DNA from: CAZVKN01 sp964627035
Lineage (GTDB): Bacteria; Electryoneota; AABM5-125-24; Hatepunaeales; Hatepunaeaceae
Length of the DNA stretch: 7,076 nucleotides
Reading direction: 5' to 3'
NCBI GenBank assembly: GCA_964627035.1
Contig: CAZVKN010000063.1
Coordinates: 1 to 7,076 of the forward strand
Numbering within the stretch: position 1 is the stretch's first letter; each line of letters starts with the position of its first letter. The notes under the pieces were generated by a model that saw only the letters and a program-made list of their open reading frames with translations, was not told where the DNA came from and did no database searches. Made by a program: the position numbers and the translations under genes. Positions 1 through 7,076 of this stretch are shown one piece after another.

Positions 1-552
1 AAGCAGTCCTTAACTTATTGTACAATTTTGTCCAATACGTTCTGACGTCAAACATTCGTGAGTTATTCGCTGTCTTTATGCCCAACGAAGTACCTGATTC
101 CGATAAGGAGACAACATTCTTTGCATTGCGAGGAAGGCGTAAGGCATTGTGTGAAACATGCTTAAAGTTCGCTGTAGGCGTTCTGGTCTGCAGTGCTTTC
201 CTGGGCTTCAATCTCTAACAACTTTGAGGTGAAAGAATGAAACCATAGTTTGTCCTTCACATCGGTAGCTCCAACCTCTAACACACACGATTGAAGTAAC
301 ATTGGTGGGAATAGAGTGGCATCATTTGATGGATTCACGCTACAGGTTGAAGCTGTCTTACTTTCAGCGGAGCTTTTAATTTACTGTTTGAGAATAGGTG
401 CGGCGACCGACAGCGGAATAATAGCATTATCGGACAGACTTGCTTGCTACTGTAGCTGAATCTATACTTCATATCAACTTGCTTGTGATCCTACCTTTTT
501 GTATGTTGTTAGATTAGCATATTGTTTTTTTTAACACATTAGATCCATTCCA
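1..552. other. 5' region without a supportable gene
   Basis: No convincing gene is seen in this stretch. A plus-strand frame is open from the window edge (position 3) to a TAA at 216-218 and ends in a hydrophobic stretch (FAVGVLVCSAFLGF). It could be the tail of a truncated gene, but it has no ribosome binding site and no family I recognise. A minus-strand frame is open from 380 down to a TAA at 162-164, with an ATG at 300-302, and lies antisense to it. A plus-strand frame is also open from 295 to 453 without a good start. The 9-base word ACTTGCTTG occurs at 438-446 and 477-485. Just upstream of the siroheme gene a weak promoter-like pair, TTTTTG (496-501) and CATATT (518-523) with a 16-base spacer, precedes a T-run, but it is too degenerate to call. 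No tRNA, riboswitch or clear terminator hairpin was found. Confidence 0.5.
226..248 (+). promoter_or_regulatory. Shine-Dalgarno sequence followed by a three-codon ORF
   Basis: GAGGTG at 226-231 is followed five bases later by ATG AAA CCA TAG (237-248). The ribosome binding site is better than that of the siroheme gene at 553, yet the reading frame closes after three codons. Past the TAG the same frame stays open for only ten more codons, to a TAA at 279-281. It could be a minimal leader ORF, the start of a decayed gene, or chance. The sequence alone cannot decide. Confidence 0.2.
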
Positions 553-1194
553 ATGTTTCTACCCCTTTTTTTCAAATCAAGCGGATTGAACTGCCTTGTT
601 GTCGGTGGCGGTGAAGTCGCCGCGCGGAAGATTGAGATACTCTGTGAGTACGGCTGTGGCGTGACTGTCATCGCACCGGAAATCAATGAGGATGTTGCTA
701 CATTGCTTGCTGAGATTGTATGGAAACAGCGTGAATTTCATGCAGGAGATTGCTCGGGTCATTCTCTAATAATAGCGGGAACCGGTGACCGCAGAGTTAA
801 CAAGGCTGTCTCGGATGAAGCACAATCGCTAAGGATTCCGGTCAATGTGATTGATGATCCGGAGCTGTGCACTGTTATATTTTCCGCTATTCACAAAGAT
901 CAGGATCTATGTATTGCTGTCGGAACCGGAGGGCAGGCACCCTTCATGGCTGCCAAACTGCGGAACGAGATTCGACAACAAGCTGAAGGATGGGGTGATT
1001 GGGTCAGGGTTGCAGGAGAATTCAGAGCTGCGGTCAGAAGTGAAAAGATGGACACTACAAATCAAAAACAGATGCTCAAACGATTTATGTCGGTCAACCC
1101 GATTCCAGTGAATATAAAGCCACCGGAAAACAAGTCAGTGGAAGCTTGGCTCGATTGGCTTGAGACTATTGAAAAGGGGAACATCAATGATTGA
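553..1194 (+). CDS. Precorrin-2 dehydrogenase / sirohydrochlorin ferrochelatase (siroheme synthase N-terminal, Met8/SirC type)
   Basis: This 213-residue cytoplasmic enzyme would oxidise precorrin-2 to sirohydrochlorin with NAD+ and probably insert Fe2+ to give siroheme. The N-terminus matches the family closely: MFLPLFFKSSGLNCLVVGGG leads into the NAD-binding glycine motif VVGGGEVAARK (residues 16-26). AGTGDRRVN (75-83) and NVIDDPELC (98-106) follow, the latter carrying the Asp that serves dehydrogenase and chelatase chemistry in Met8 and CysG. TGGQAP (125-130) with a following LRNEI matches the TGG/SGG-P-LAR region. Residues after about 150 are the less conserved helical part. The length is usual for stand-alone bacterial enzymes (about 160-220 residues). 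The ATG at 553 fits the family start, although no Shine-Dalgarno sequence precedes it. The 3' end overlaps the next gene, which supplies its substrate, by 8 bp. Whether it truly chelates iron, or only dehydrogenates, cannot be read from the sequence. Confidence 0.93.
   Translation: MFLPLFFKSSGLNCLVVGGGEVAARKIEILCEYGCGVTVIAPEINEDVATLLAEIVWKQREFHAGDCSGHSLIIAGTGDRRVNKAVSDEAQSLRIPVNVIDDPELCTVIFSAIHKDQDLCIAVGTGGQAPFMAAKLRNEIRQQAEGWGDWVRVAGEFRAAVRSEKMDTTNQKQMLKRFMSVNPIPVNIKPPENKSVEAWLDWLETIEKGNIND
1175..1180 (+). promoter_or_regulatory. Ribosome binding site fixing the start of the CobA-HemD gene
   Basis: AGGGGA lies six bases before the ATG at 1187, inside the end of the upstream coding region. 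It supports ATG 1187 over the in-frame TTG at 1160, and suggests that translation of the two genes is coupled. Confidence 0.75.
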
Positions 1195-2728
1195 TCCGCA
1201 CAAGACAGGTACGGTCTATCTGGTCGGTGCAGGACCGGGACATCCGGGATTGATTACCCGACTCGGATATGAACTGCTGCAACACTGCGATGTGGTCGCT
1301 TATGACGATTTGACCCCCTTTGAGGTTATCGCAGATCTGCCTGATCGCATTGAACGGTACTATGTCGGCAAACGATCAGGTGCACACTCGACACCTCAAG
1401 GTGAGACCAACCGTCTGCTCGTCAATCTGGCAAAGCAGGGCAAAACCGTCGTGCGGTTGAAGGGTGGTGACCCGATGATTTTCGGACGTGGAGGAGAGGA
1501 GACAGATTACTTACAGAAGGAAGGTGTACCTGTTGTCGTAGTGCCCGGTGTGACTGCGGTTAGCGCAGCTGCAGCCGGATCCGGTATCCCGCTGACTGAC
1601 CGCAGATCGGCATCCTGGATAGCTCTTGCCACCGGACGCCCGGCGAGTTCACCGTCACCGGATGTCCCATGGAAGGAGTTTGCCGCATTGAAGGGTGGCA
1701 CAATTGCAGTTTATATGGGAATCGGTGAGCTGGAGAAGATTGTCGGTCAACTAATAGAGGGCGGTACTCCGTCCGATACGCCGTCTGCGATTATCTCCAA
1801 AGCATATAGTGGCGCACAACGAGTTGTTTATGCGCCGCTCAACAAGTTAGCTGAACGCTGCCTGAAAAACGGTGTGGAAACTCCGGCATTGGTCGTAATA
1901 GGTGATGCTGTTCGTTGGGGTGAGAAGATGGGTGAGATGCATCCGGGACCTCTATCAGGCAAGCGGGTTCTGATCACCCGACCCGCAGGGCAAATCGGGC
2001 GAATCTGCCGACTGATTCGTCAGCAGGGAGCGGAGCCGATCCCGCTGCCAACCATCAAACTCGAACGGACGGGTGACCCTGACGGATGGACACGATTTGG
2101 TGAGATACGATCCGCAGGTGGATGGTGCATTTTCACCAGCGAAGGTGCAGTCAGGCATTTCGTCGCCAATCTGAAGCTTGAGGGATATGATCTTCGCGCA
2201 CTCGGTCAGTTCCGTATCGCCGCTGTCGGTGAGGGAACGGCACGTGCTTTGTCAGATCTGCAGCTAAGTGCTGATCTAATACCGAAAACAGCTACCATCA
2301 AAGATTTGGCTCACGCGCTTGTTGACTCTGCCTGGCTGAAGCGGGTGAATGTAGTGCGAGTGCGTGGTGACAGGAGTGACGACTATATCGAGGATCATGT
2401 GAAGCAGACCGGTGCACGAATATTTCCGCTGACGGTGTATAGGAATCGTTACGCAGAGTGGGATCCGTTGATGGTCAACAAAATATGTGAAAATCCACCC
2501 GACTATATCGTCTTTACCAGCGGTTCAACCGTGGAAGGATTTGTGCATATCCTAGGTGACAGTGAAGCAATCAGAGTAGCGCATCTGTCCAAGATTGTGG
2601 TGATCGGTCCTTCAACGGCTGCTGTGGCTGTGGAACTCGGTCTAAAAGTGGACATTCAGGCTGGAAGACATAATGTGGACGGTGTTGTCGAAGCGATGAC
2701 TCAAAGAGGTGTCAATGCGGTTCGGTAA
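1187..2728 (+). CDS. cobA-hemD: Fused uroporphyrinogen-III C-methyltransferase (SUMT) and uroporphyrinogen-III synthase
   Basis: This is a 513-residue bifunctional enzyme of the tetrapyrrole pathway. Residues 8-250 form the SAM-dependent methyltransferase that converts uroporphyrinogen III to precorrin-2. It shows VYLVGAGPGHPGLIT (9-23), VVRLKGGDPMIFGRGGEE (88-105), the VVPGVTA loop (118-124), GIPLTDR (133-139) and YMG (176-178). Residues 257-513 form HemD, which closes and isomerises hydroxymethylbilane: KRVLITRPAGQ (259-269), IFTSEGAVRHF (315-325), AVGEGTARAL (346-355), YIVFTSGSTVEGF (440-452) and VIGPSTAAVA (472-481). Both halves look complete, and CobA-HemD fusions are known in several phyla. 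ATG 1187 is preferred because of its ribosome binding site and because the extra residues from the upstream TTG at 1160 do not resemble the family. It overlaps the siroheme-finishing gene before it and the aminotransferase after it, so all three are probably one operon. No hemA, hemB, hemC or hemL lies in the window. Confidence 0.95.
   Translation: MIDPHKTGTVYLVGAGPGHPGLITRLGYELLQHCDVVAYDDLTPFEVIADLPDRIERYYVGKRSGAHSTPQGETNRLLVNLAKQGKTVVRLKGGDPMIFGRGGEETDYLQKEGVPVVVVPGVTAVSAAAAGSGIPLTDRRSASWIALATGRPASSPSPDVPWKEFAALKGGTIAVYMGIGELEKIVGQLIEGGTPSDTPSAIISKAYSGAQRVVYAPLNKLAERCLKNGVETPALVVIGDAVRWGEKMGEMHPGPLSGKRVLITRPAGQIGRICRLIRQQGAEPIPLPTIKLERTGDPDGWTRFGEIRSAGGWCIFTSEGAVRHFVANLKLEGYDLRALGQFRIAAVGEGTARALSDLQLSADLIPKTATIKDLAHALVDSAWLKRVNVVRVRGDRSDDYIEDHVKQTGARIFPLTVYRNRYAEWDPLMVNKICENPPDYIVFTSGSTVEGFVHILGDSEAIRVAHLSKIVVIGPSTAAVAVELGLKVDIQAGRHNVDGVVEAMTQRGVNAVR
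2703..2711 (+). promoter_or_regulatory. Ribosome binding site fixing the aminotransferase start
   Basis: AAAGAGGTG lies within the last codons of the CobA-HemD gene, with its GAGG core (2706-2709) five bases before the ATG at 2715. The in-frame GTG at 2709 overlaps this site and is therefore an unlikely start. Confidence 0.7.
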
Positions 2729-3812
2729 TGTTGAGATGTTGTCGTGGCATAAGAATTTACCATCCGGAATTATTGACATAGCATCAAGTGGAATGCCAAA
2801 TCTGACTTCGTTGAGCCAGCTTGGGCTTGACCTTGGTGATCTGCCGCTGTGGGGGGATAACCTGAATGGCGGATATTCAGCCTTGAAGGAGCATCTTGCG
2901 TGGCAATACGGCGTCGAACCTGAGCGGATTGTCATCACTTCCGGTGCGAGCATGGCGAATTTTATTGTGATGACCCACCTGCTCCGGAAAGGTGACAGCG
3001 TCATGGTCGAATCGCCGACTTACCGTCCACTTGTAGATGCCGTGAAAGCCATCATTGAGAAGGATGCGATTCCATTTCACAGACGTCGTGAAAATCGTTA
3101 CAGGATTGACCTTGACAGTGAAGACATTGAGCAGTATAAGCCGAAACTTCTCGTGATGACGAACCCACATAATCCGACCGGCATGTTTGATAAGTTGGAA
3201 ACGATCTCAGAAGTTGCAGAGAGAATGGATAGGTATGGCGGGACTGTACTCGTTGACGAGATTTTCCTGCCGTTTGTACAGGGTGGAGAACGGATGAGTG
3301 CAGCAGCGTTTGACCCACGTGTGATTATCAGCGGAAGCCTGACAAAAGTGTGGGGACTGGGCGGTCTCCGAATCGGCTGGATCATAGCACCCGAAGAATT
3401 GGCTTATCAATTGGTGAAGAATCTGAATTACATGACGGTGCTGCTTCCATTTGTAACAGAATATATATCTCATAAAATCCTGACAGACGCAGACCTTAAT
3501 GGCAGACTGCTTGGGAAAGCACGTGAACACTCGAAACAGAATCGTGGCATCGTTACGAAATTTATGTCAAAACATCCCGATTTTGTATACACGGAACCGG
3601 ATGCGGGTGTGATAACGTCTGTTCACTTCAGGGACGGCAGATCTTCCGGACAGTTGTACGAAGAGTTGATCCGGAGTCACAACTGTTACGTTGCACCGGG
3701 CAGGATGTTCGGTGCGGATGACAGCTTCCGACTTGGATTTGGCTGCGATCAGGAGAATCTGAATCTTGGACTCGATGCGATTTCTTCCGTATTACGTAAC
3801 GATAATTCTTAA
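2715..3812 (+). CDS. PLP-dependent aminotransferase, class I/II (fold type I), substrate unknown
   Basis: This 365-residue cytoplasmic protein has the landmarks of the aspartate aminotransferase superfamily. TSGAS (75-79) fits the phosphate-binding turn, and the SPTY Tyr (103) is placed to stack on the cofactor ring. NPHNPTG (150-156) supplies the Asn that contacts the PLP hydroxyl, and VDE (180-182) the Asp that pairs with the pyridine nitrogen. In SLTK (208-211) Lys211 is the Schiff-base lysine. GGLRIGW (216-222) includes the phosphate-contacting Arg219, and FRLGFG (338-343) has the Arg expected to hold the substrate carboxylate. The residue three after the Asp is Phe (VDEIF), where many members have Tyr, so a cofactor hydroxyl contact may be missing. 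The protein is rather short for the family (commonly 380-400), mainly at the N-terminus. The SLTK-GLGGLRIGW signature resembles AspC/AAT-I-gamma enzymes more than HisC or the cobalamin enzyme CobD, although its neighbour makes precorrin-2. It overlaps that neighbour by 14 bp, which suggests co-expression. An alternative ATG at 2736 has a weaker ribosome binding site. Confidence 0.88.
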   Translation: MRFGNVEMLSWHKNLPSGIIDIASSGMPNLTSLSQLGLDLGDLPLWGDNLNGGYSALKEHLAWQYGVEPERIVITSGASMANFIVMTHLLRKGDSVMVESPTYRPLVDAVKAIIEKDAIPFHRRRENRYRIDLDSEDIEQYKPKLLVMTNPHNPTGMFDKLETISEVAERMDRYGGTVLVDEIFLPFVQGGERMSAAAFDPRVIISGSLTKVWGLGGLRIGWIIAPEELAYQLVKNLNYMTVLLPFVTEYISHKILTDADLNGRLLGKAREHSKQNRGIVTKFMSKHPDFVYTEPDAGVITSVHFRDGRSSGQLYEELIRSHNCYVAPGRMFGADDSFRLGFGCDQENLNLGLDAISSVLRNDNS

Positions 3813-3850
3813 AAACCTATGCAAGTTAACTTTCGAGAAAAGATAAAAAT

Positions 3851-3854
3851 GGAG
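3851..3854 (+). promoter_or_regulatory. Ribosome binding site supporting the GTG start of the secreted protein
   Basis: GGAG lies six bases before the GTG at 3861. The ATGs at 3819, 3849 and 3855 in the same frame have no comparable site. Starting at 3861 gives a compact signal peptide beginning (M)NRLTK. An upstream start would only add 2-14 residues before the same hydrophobic core. Confidence 0.5.
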
Positions 3855-3860
3855 ATGATT

Positions 3861-6791
3861 GTGAACAGATTGACCAAAATACTCACGAGCAGTATCACAA
3901 TCCTTATAGCTTTTTTGCTCCTGAACGGATCATTGTCCGCTCAGCCGATAGTTGTGGTTGATCCGGAGCGGTTTGAGTTTGAGCTTCCGCACGGCGCCAA
4001 CCGCACGGGTGTCATTGATATCGCTAACGATGGCGACAGTGTGCTGTATGTGACGATGACGCAGGAAGCTGTTGAAGAGAGGGATGCGCAACTTAATATC
4101 CTCGCCTGGATCCGCTATACCGATGTTGATGAAGAGTGGCGAAACATGCAGGAGAGCCTGCAGGAAATTGATATTGATTATCGTATTACCGAATTTATAT
4201 CCGAAGATTCAGATGACTGGGAGAGGCTACTGCAGGAAGCGGACGTTCTTTTGATTCCTGATCCTGAGAATGCCTACATAGTAAACCTCCAGCGATTGGG
4301 AGACCAACTGTTCGATGTCTTGCTTGACTTTATTGAGGATGGAGGGTTTGTGATCGCCACAGATTTTGCCGGAGGTGCAGCAAGATTTCTGACCAGTGCC
4401 GGACTTCTTGACATTGACTATCCACCGGAACGCTCAAATCAGCGGGTGGAGTGTGAATCTGTCGGATTCCACGTGTTGAACAGTGAAGTGCGGGAATATG
4501 ATGCATATACAGGCAACAACCTCCATGAAGCGCTGGATGATGACGCTTTTGCCGTCACTGTCGGGGTCGAGAGCGGGATGAACAACATAACCGCACGGCA
4601 GGTCGGTGACGGGGGTATTGTCTATTTCGGCATGGATTGGCGCGAATACAACCGAGAGATGACGAAACTGCTCGTCAATGCAGTCATGTGGGTGAAAGGC
4701 GGGGCGAGCTGGCTGATGTTTGATTCCTTCAGTGGTGCAATCGAACCCGAGGATTCGGGGGATCTGCTGTTTACGGTCAGATCCGGTCTGACACCCGAAC
4801 CGGGGGAATATGAACGGAGGATTGTTCTAATCACCAATGATCCCGATCAACCGGAGGTGCGGATTCCGGTGAGTCTGTTGGTAACTGATGCTATTCCGGT
4901 TGAACTGACGATGGAACCTGCTCAGGTGTTTATGATCGGTGAAGACGACCGCGACACATCCCTGGTAGTGGTCGTTCGCAATCACAGCGAAGGGTCGGTG
5001 GAAGCATCTGTCGAGCTTGAGGACCTCAATCAACGATGGCTTGAGATCAATCGGGATCAGCTCACGATAGGACCAAGACTAACAGACCGGCTCTTGCTCG
5101 CATTTGACTCGGACGGCGATGAAGATGGGTTGAATGAAAATCGAATACTAATCAGTTTCGACAATCCTGAGCCGACTACGATTGGCATTCCTGTTCGCTA
5201 CTACACAGGTGACGAATTCGGATCGGTTGAGGGACGTGTCTATGATGCTGAGGATGAACAGACTGTTCCCGACGCTGCGGTCAACCTGCACGGAATAATA
5301 ACAACGAGTGGTGACGAAGGTCAATTTCAGATTGACAGAGTCCCACCGGGGAATCATCAGCTAACCGTTACACATCCGGAGTTTCTCGAATGGAGTTCCA
5401 ACAGTTTTGAGGTTACCGCCGACAATGTTACCGAAGTCAACAGCAGTCTGACATATACCTTATTGGAGATGAACTTTGACGATGACATTGAAGTCGGTGT
5501 CATGGCTGATGACAGCCACCGAATTGAAGGATTCATCCGCAACGGCGGTACAGGGATTCTCAACTTTACCACCCGATTCACTGAGCTGGATCCACCCCGC
5601 TTTATTCCTCGTCTTCAGAACAGGTTGACAATCGGAAGTGGTGAGGTGGTGGATGCGGATCAAGTCTTCGGTGTTACTTACCACGACAACCGTTTCTATC
5701 TGTCAGGATCACCCGGATTCCGACAGCAGGAGCGAATTTACATTCTGGATCATGAAGGTGAACTGATCAGATCATTTGCTCAACCGATTGAACATCCGGC
5801 GGGGATGTCAGGATTGGTTCATAACGGTGAGCTGTTGTATGGAACAGGAGAGGATGAGATTATCGGGATAGACTCAAGCGGTGAGGTTCAGAATCGTATC
5901 GCTTCACCGATCCCGTTCAGTCGGGCTTTAGGATATGATGATGAGGGACAGTTGTTCTGGCTTGCAAATGCGGGTAGCAGCATCTATGGAATAGATTACG
6001 ATGGAGAGATAATCTATGAGCTGGACAATCCGAATCTGTCAATCTATGGACTCGCCTGGCATGGTCGTGATCCCGACGACTTTAACCTGTATATTGTGAG
6101 TCGCGACGGACTGTACGATGCTCAGATCAACCGGATGAATGTAGAAACAGGGGAAGTACGGTTTGTTCATAATATCAATTCCGGCAATCTTGAGAGAGCA
6201 GGTGGGATTTCGATAACCAGACAGTGGGATCCTCGTCGCTGGACATTGATTACTCAACTGACCGGTGGAGATAACAGGACCAGGCTTTTCAATCTCGGTG
6301 TTGCTAGTGAATGGGTACAGATGACTCCCACGTCAGGCGAACTGGAGCCGGACGATGAGATGGAAGTTTACATTGATTTTGATGCAACAGGATTCAGCGG
6401 TGGTGAACGGTTGGAGGGAGTGTTCAGTATTGAGGGCAACCAACGCGGTGGCGGGGAGATTGTCCAGATTGAGATGCGGGTACTTGCAGATGACGTAGCG
6501 GCTCCTGAAGGTGGAGATCTGATTCCATCTGTAATAGACTTAACCGCTCATCCAAACCCGTTTAATTCAAAACTGCTGATCCGATATCAGGCTCCGGGAA
6601 ATGAGCCACCTGAGCTTGCTGTGTTTGATGTTCAGGGAAGATTGACTGAACAGTTGATAGATCATAGGCAAAAAGTTTCACCGAAGGGAACAGTTCTGTT
6701 TGACGCCTCCGGTCTCCCTGCGGGTATCTATTTTGTAGCGATGAAAGCCGGAAAGTTAAAAAGTGTACAGCGTGTGGTTTTGCTCAAGTAA
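3861..6791 (+). CDS. Secreted multidomain protein with Ig-like, amidotransferase-like and propeller-like domains and a type IX sorting tail
   Basis: This is a 976-residue exported protein of unknown function. Residues 1-27 form a signal peptide: basic start, hydrophobic core ILIAFLLL, probable cleavage after SLSA. An Ig-like strand region follows (30-72). Residues 78-278 form an alpha/beta unit with VLLIPDPE (129-136), DGGFVIATD (160-168) and DGGIVYFGMDW (250-260), resembling amidotransferase-like/ThuA folds; I see no catalytic Cys nucleophile motif. Two Ig-like domains follow (283-343, ending with an NDPDQPEVRIPV-type motif; 345-449), then a carboxypeptidase-regulatory-like domain (454-533; GRVYDAEDEQTVPDAAV, RVPPGNHQLTV) and another short Ig-like unit (535-575). 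Residues 599-815 repeat an I-x-x-x-[DN]-x-x-G-E motif at 626-636, 667-676, 708-718 and 756-766, as in a beta-propeller. A BACON-like domain (816-876) and a type A sorting domain (890-976; HPNPFNS 897-903, LPAGIYFV, final VVLLK) end it. Expected fate: cell surface or outside, by type IX secretion. Four in-frame starts exist; 3861 was chosen for its ribosome binding site. It lies 48 bp after the aminotransferase, with no terminator visible between them. Confidence 0.85.
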   Translation: MNRLTKILTSSITILIAFLLLNGSLSAQPIVVVDPERFEFELPHGANRTGVIDIANDGDSVLYVTMTQEAVEERDAQLNILAWIRYTDVDEEWRNMQESLQEIDIDYRITEFISEDSDDWERLLQEADVLLIPDPENAYIVNLQRLGDQLFDVLLDFIEDGGFVIATDFAGGAARFLTSAGLLDIDYPPERSNQRVECESVGFHVLNSEVREYDAYTGNNLHEALDDDAFAVTVGVESGMNNITARQVGDGGIVYFGMDWREYNREMTKLLVNAVMWVKGGASWLMFDSFSGAIEPEDSGDLLFTVRSGLTPEPGEYERRIVLITNDPDQPEVRIPVSLLVTDAIPVELTMEPAQVFMIGEDDRDTSLVVVVRNHSEGSVEASVELEDLNQRWLEINRDQLTIGPRLTDRLLLAFDSDGDEDGLNENRILISFDNPEPTTIGIPVRYYTGDEFGSVEGRVYDAEDEQTVPDAAVNLHGIITTSGDEGQFQIDRVPPGNHQLTVTHPEFLEWSSNSFEVTADNVTEVNSSLTYTLLEMNFDDDIEVGVMADDSHRIEGFIRNGGTGILNFTTRFTELDPPRFIPRLQNRLTIGSGEVVDADQVFGVTYHDNRFYLSGSPGFRQQERIYILDHEGELIRSFAQPIEHPAGMSGLVHNGELLYGTGEDEIIGIDSSGEVQNRIASPIPFSRALGYDDEGQLFWLANAGSSIYGIDYDGEIIYELDNPNLSIYGLAWHGRDPDDFNLYIVSRDGLYDAQINRMNVETGEVRFVHNINSGNLERAGGISITRQWDPRRWTLITQLTGGDNRTRLFNLGVASEWVQMTPTSGELEPDDEMEVYIDFDATGFSGGERLEGVFSIEGNQRGGGEIVQIEMRVLADDVAAPEGGDLIPSVIDLTAHPNPFNSKLLIRYQAPGNEPPELAVFDVQGRLTEQLIDHRQKVSPKGTVLFDASGLPAGIYFVAMKAGKLKSVQRVVLLK

Positions 6792-6945
6792 GATCGAGAT
6801 TCAGATTGTCCCTCAGATTCTGGAAAGCATTCTGAATAGCAACTCTTGTGCTTGTGTGATTCCCATAGACAATTTTCAGTGCTGATGGCAGAACCTTTAT
6901 CTCAAGCTCTTTACCTGCCGGATATGGAGTTCCGTCAACATGCTC
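6784..6945 (-). pseudogene. C-terminal remnant of a YegS/DgkB-like lipid (diacylglycerol) kinase
   Basis: On the minus strand a 53-codon frame runs from 6945 to a TGA at 6784-6786. Its sequence starts EHVDGTPYPAG and continues ELEIKVLPSALKIV. This closely follows the end of the diacylglycerol/lipid kinase family, where a DGE segment is followed by a strand of the type evevlPgalkv. A further 27 residues ending NLNLDLT follow. Family members are about 290-330 residues long, so more than four-fifths of the gene is missing. Going upstream, the frame meets two consecutive TAG codons (6946-6951) exactly where the conserved core should continue, and the sequence turns into G-rich, repeat-like DNA. 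The usual Glu of DGE is Thr here. The frame is convergent with the secreted-protein gene and overlaps its end by 8 bp. It is either a real truncation by a repeat, or an intact gene broken by misassembly at the contig end. The family call rests on remembered motifs. Confidence 0.6.

Positions 6946-7076
<131 letters not shown>

Overview
The window reads as the end of a contig from a Gram-negative bacterium of the FCB (Fibrobacteres-Chlorobi-Bacteroidetes) superphylum or one of its allied candidate phyla. The main reason is the large secreted protein in the right half: its C-terminus is a type IX secretion (Por) type A sorting domain with an HPNPFNS motif, a hallmark of that group. I cannot place it to genus. 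Base composition looks near-balanced and codon use looks uniform across the four long genes.

Layout. Positions 1-552 hold no gene I can defend: short open frames on both strands, and a good ribosome binding site in front of a three-codon ORF. Positions 553-2728 carry two overlapping genes of siroheme/tetrapyrrole synthesis. The first is a Met8/SirC-type precorrin-2 dehydrogenase/ferrochelatase. The second is a fused uroporphyrinogen-III methyltransferase (CobA/SUMT) and uroporphyrinogen-III synthase (HemD). A class I/II PLP aminotransferase of unknown substrate (2715-3812) overlaps the fusion gene by 14 bp. After a 48-bp gap comes a ~976-residue exported multidomain protein (3861-6791). It has a signal peptide, several Ig-like domains, an embedded Rossmann/amidotransferase-like domain, a carboxypeptidase-regulatory-like domain, a beta-propeller-like region and the sorting tail. 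On the minus strand, overlapping its stop by 8 bp, lies the C-terminal end of a lipid/diacylglycerol kinase (YegS/DgkB-like) gene, cut off by two in-frame TAG codons at 6946-6951. The last ~130 bp are G-rich repeat-like sequence, a perfect 7-bp-stem palindrome, and exactly 50 G residues that are almost certainly a sequencing or assembly artefact.

How the genes work together. The fusion protein would close and isomerise hydroxymethylbilane to uroporphyrinogen III and methylate it twice to precorrin-2. The upstream gene product would oxidise precorrin-2 to sirohydrochlorin and insert iron to give siroheme, the cofactor of sulfite and nitrite reductases. The 8-bp and 14-bp overlaps, each with a Shine-Dalgarno sequence inside the upstream gene, suggest one translationally coupled transcript of three genes. 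The aminotransferase's part is not clear. The secreted protein may be co-transcribed or simply adjacent. I see no strong case for a new defence or mobile system. The points most worth checking are the truncated kinase end with its repeat-like junction, the unusual domain make-up of the secreted protein, and the aminotransferase coupled to siroheme genes.
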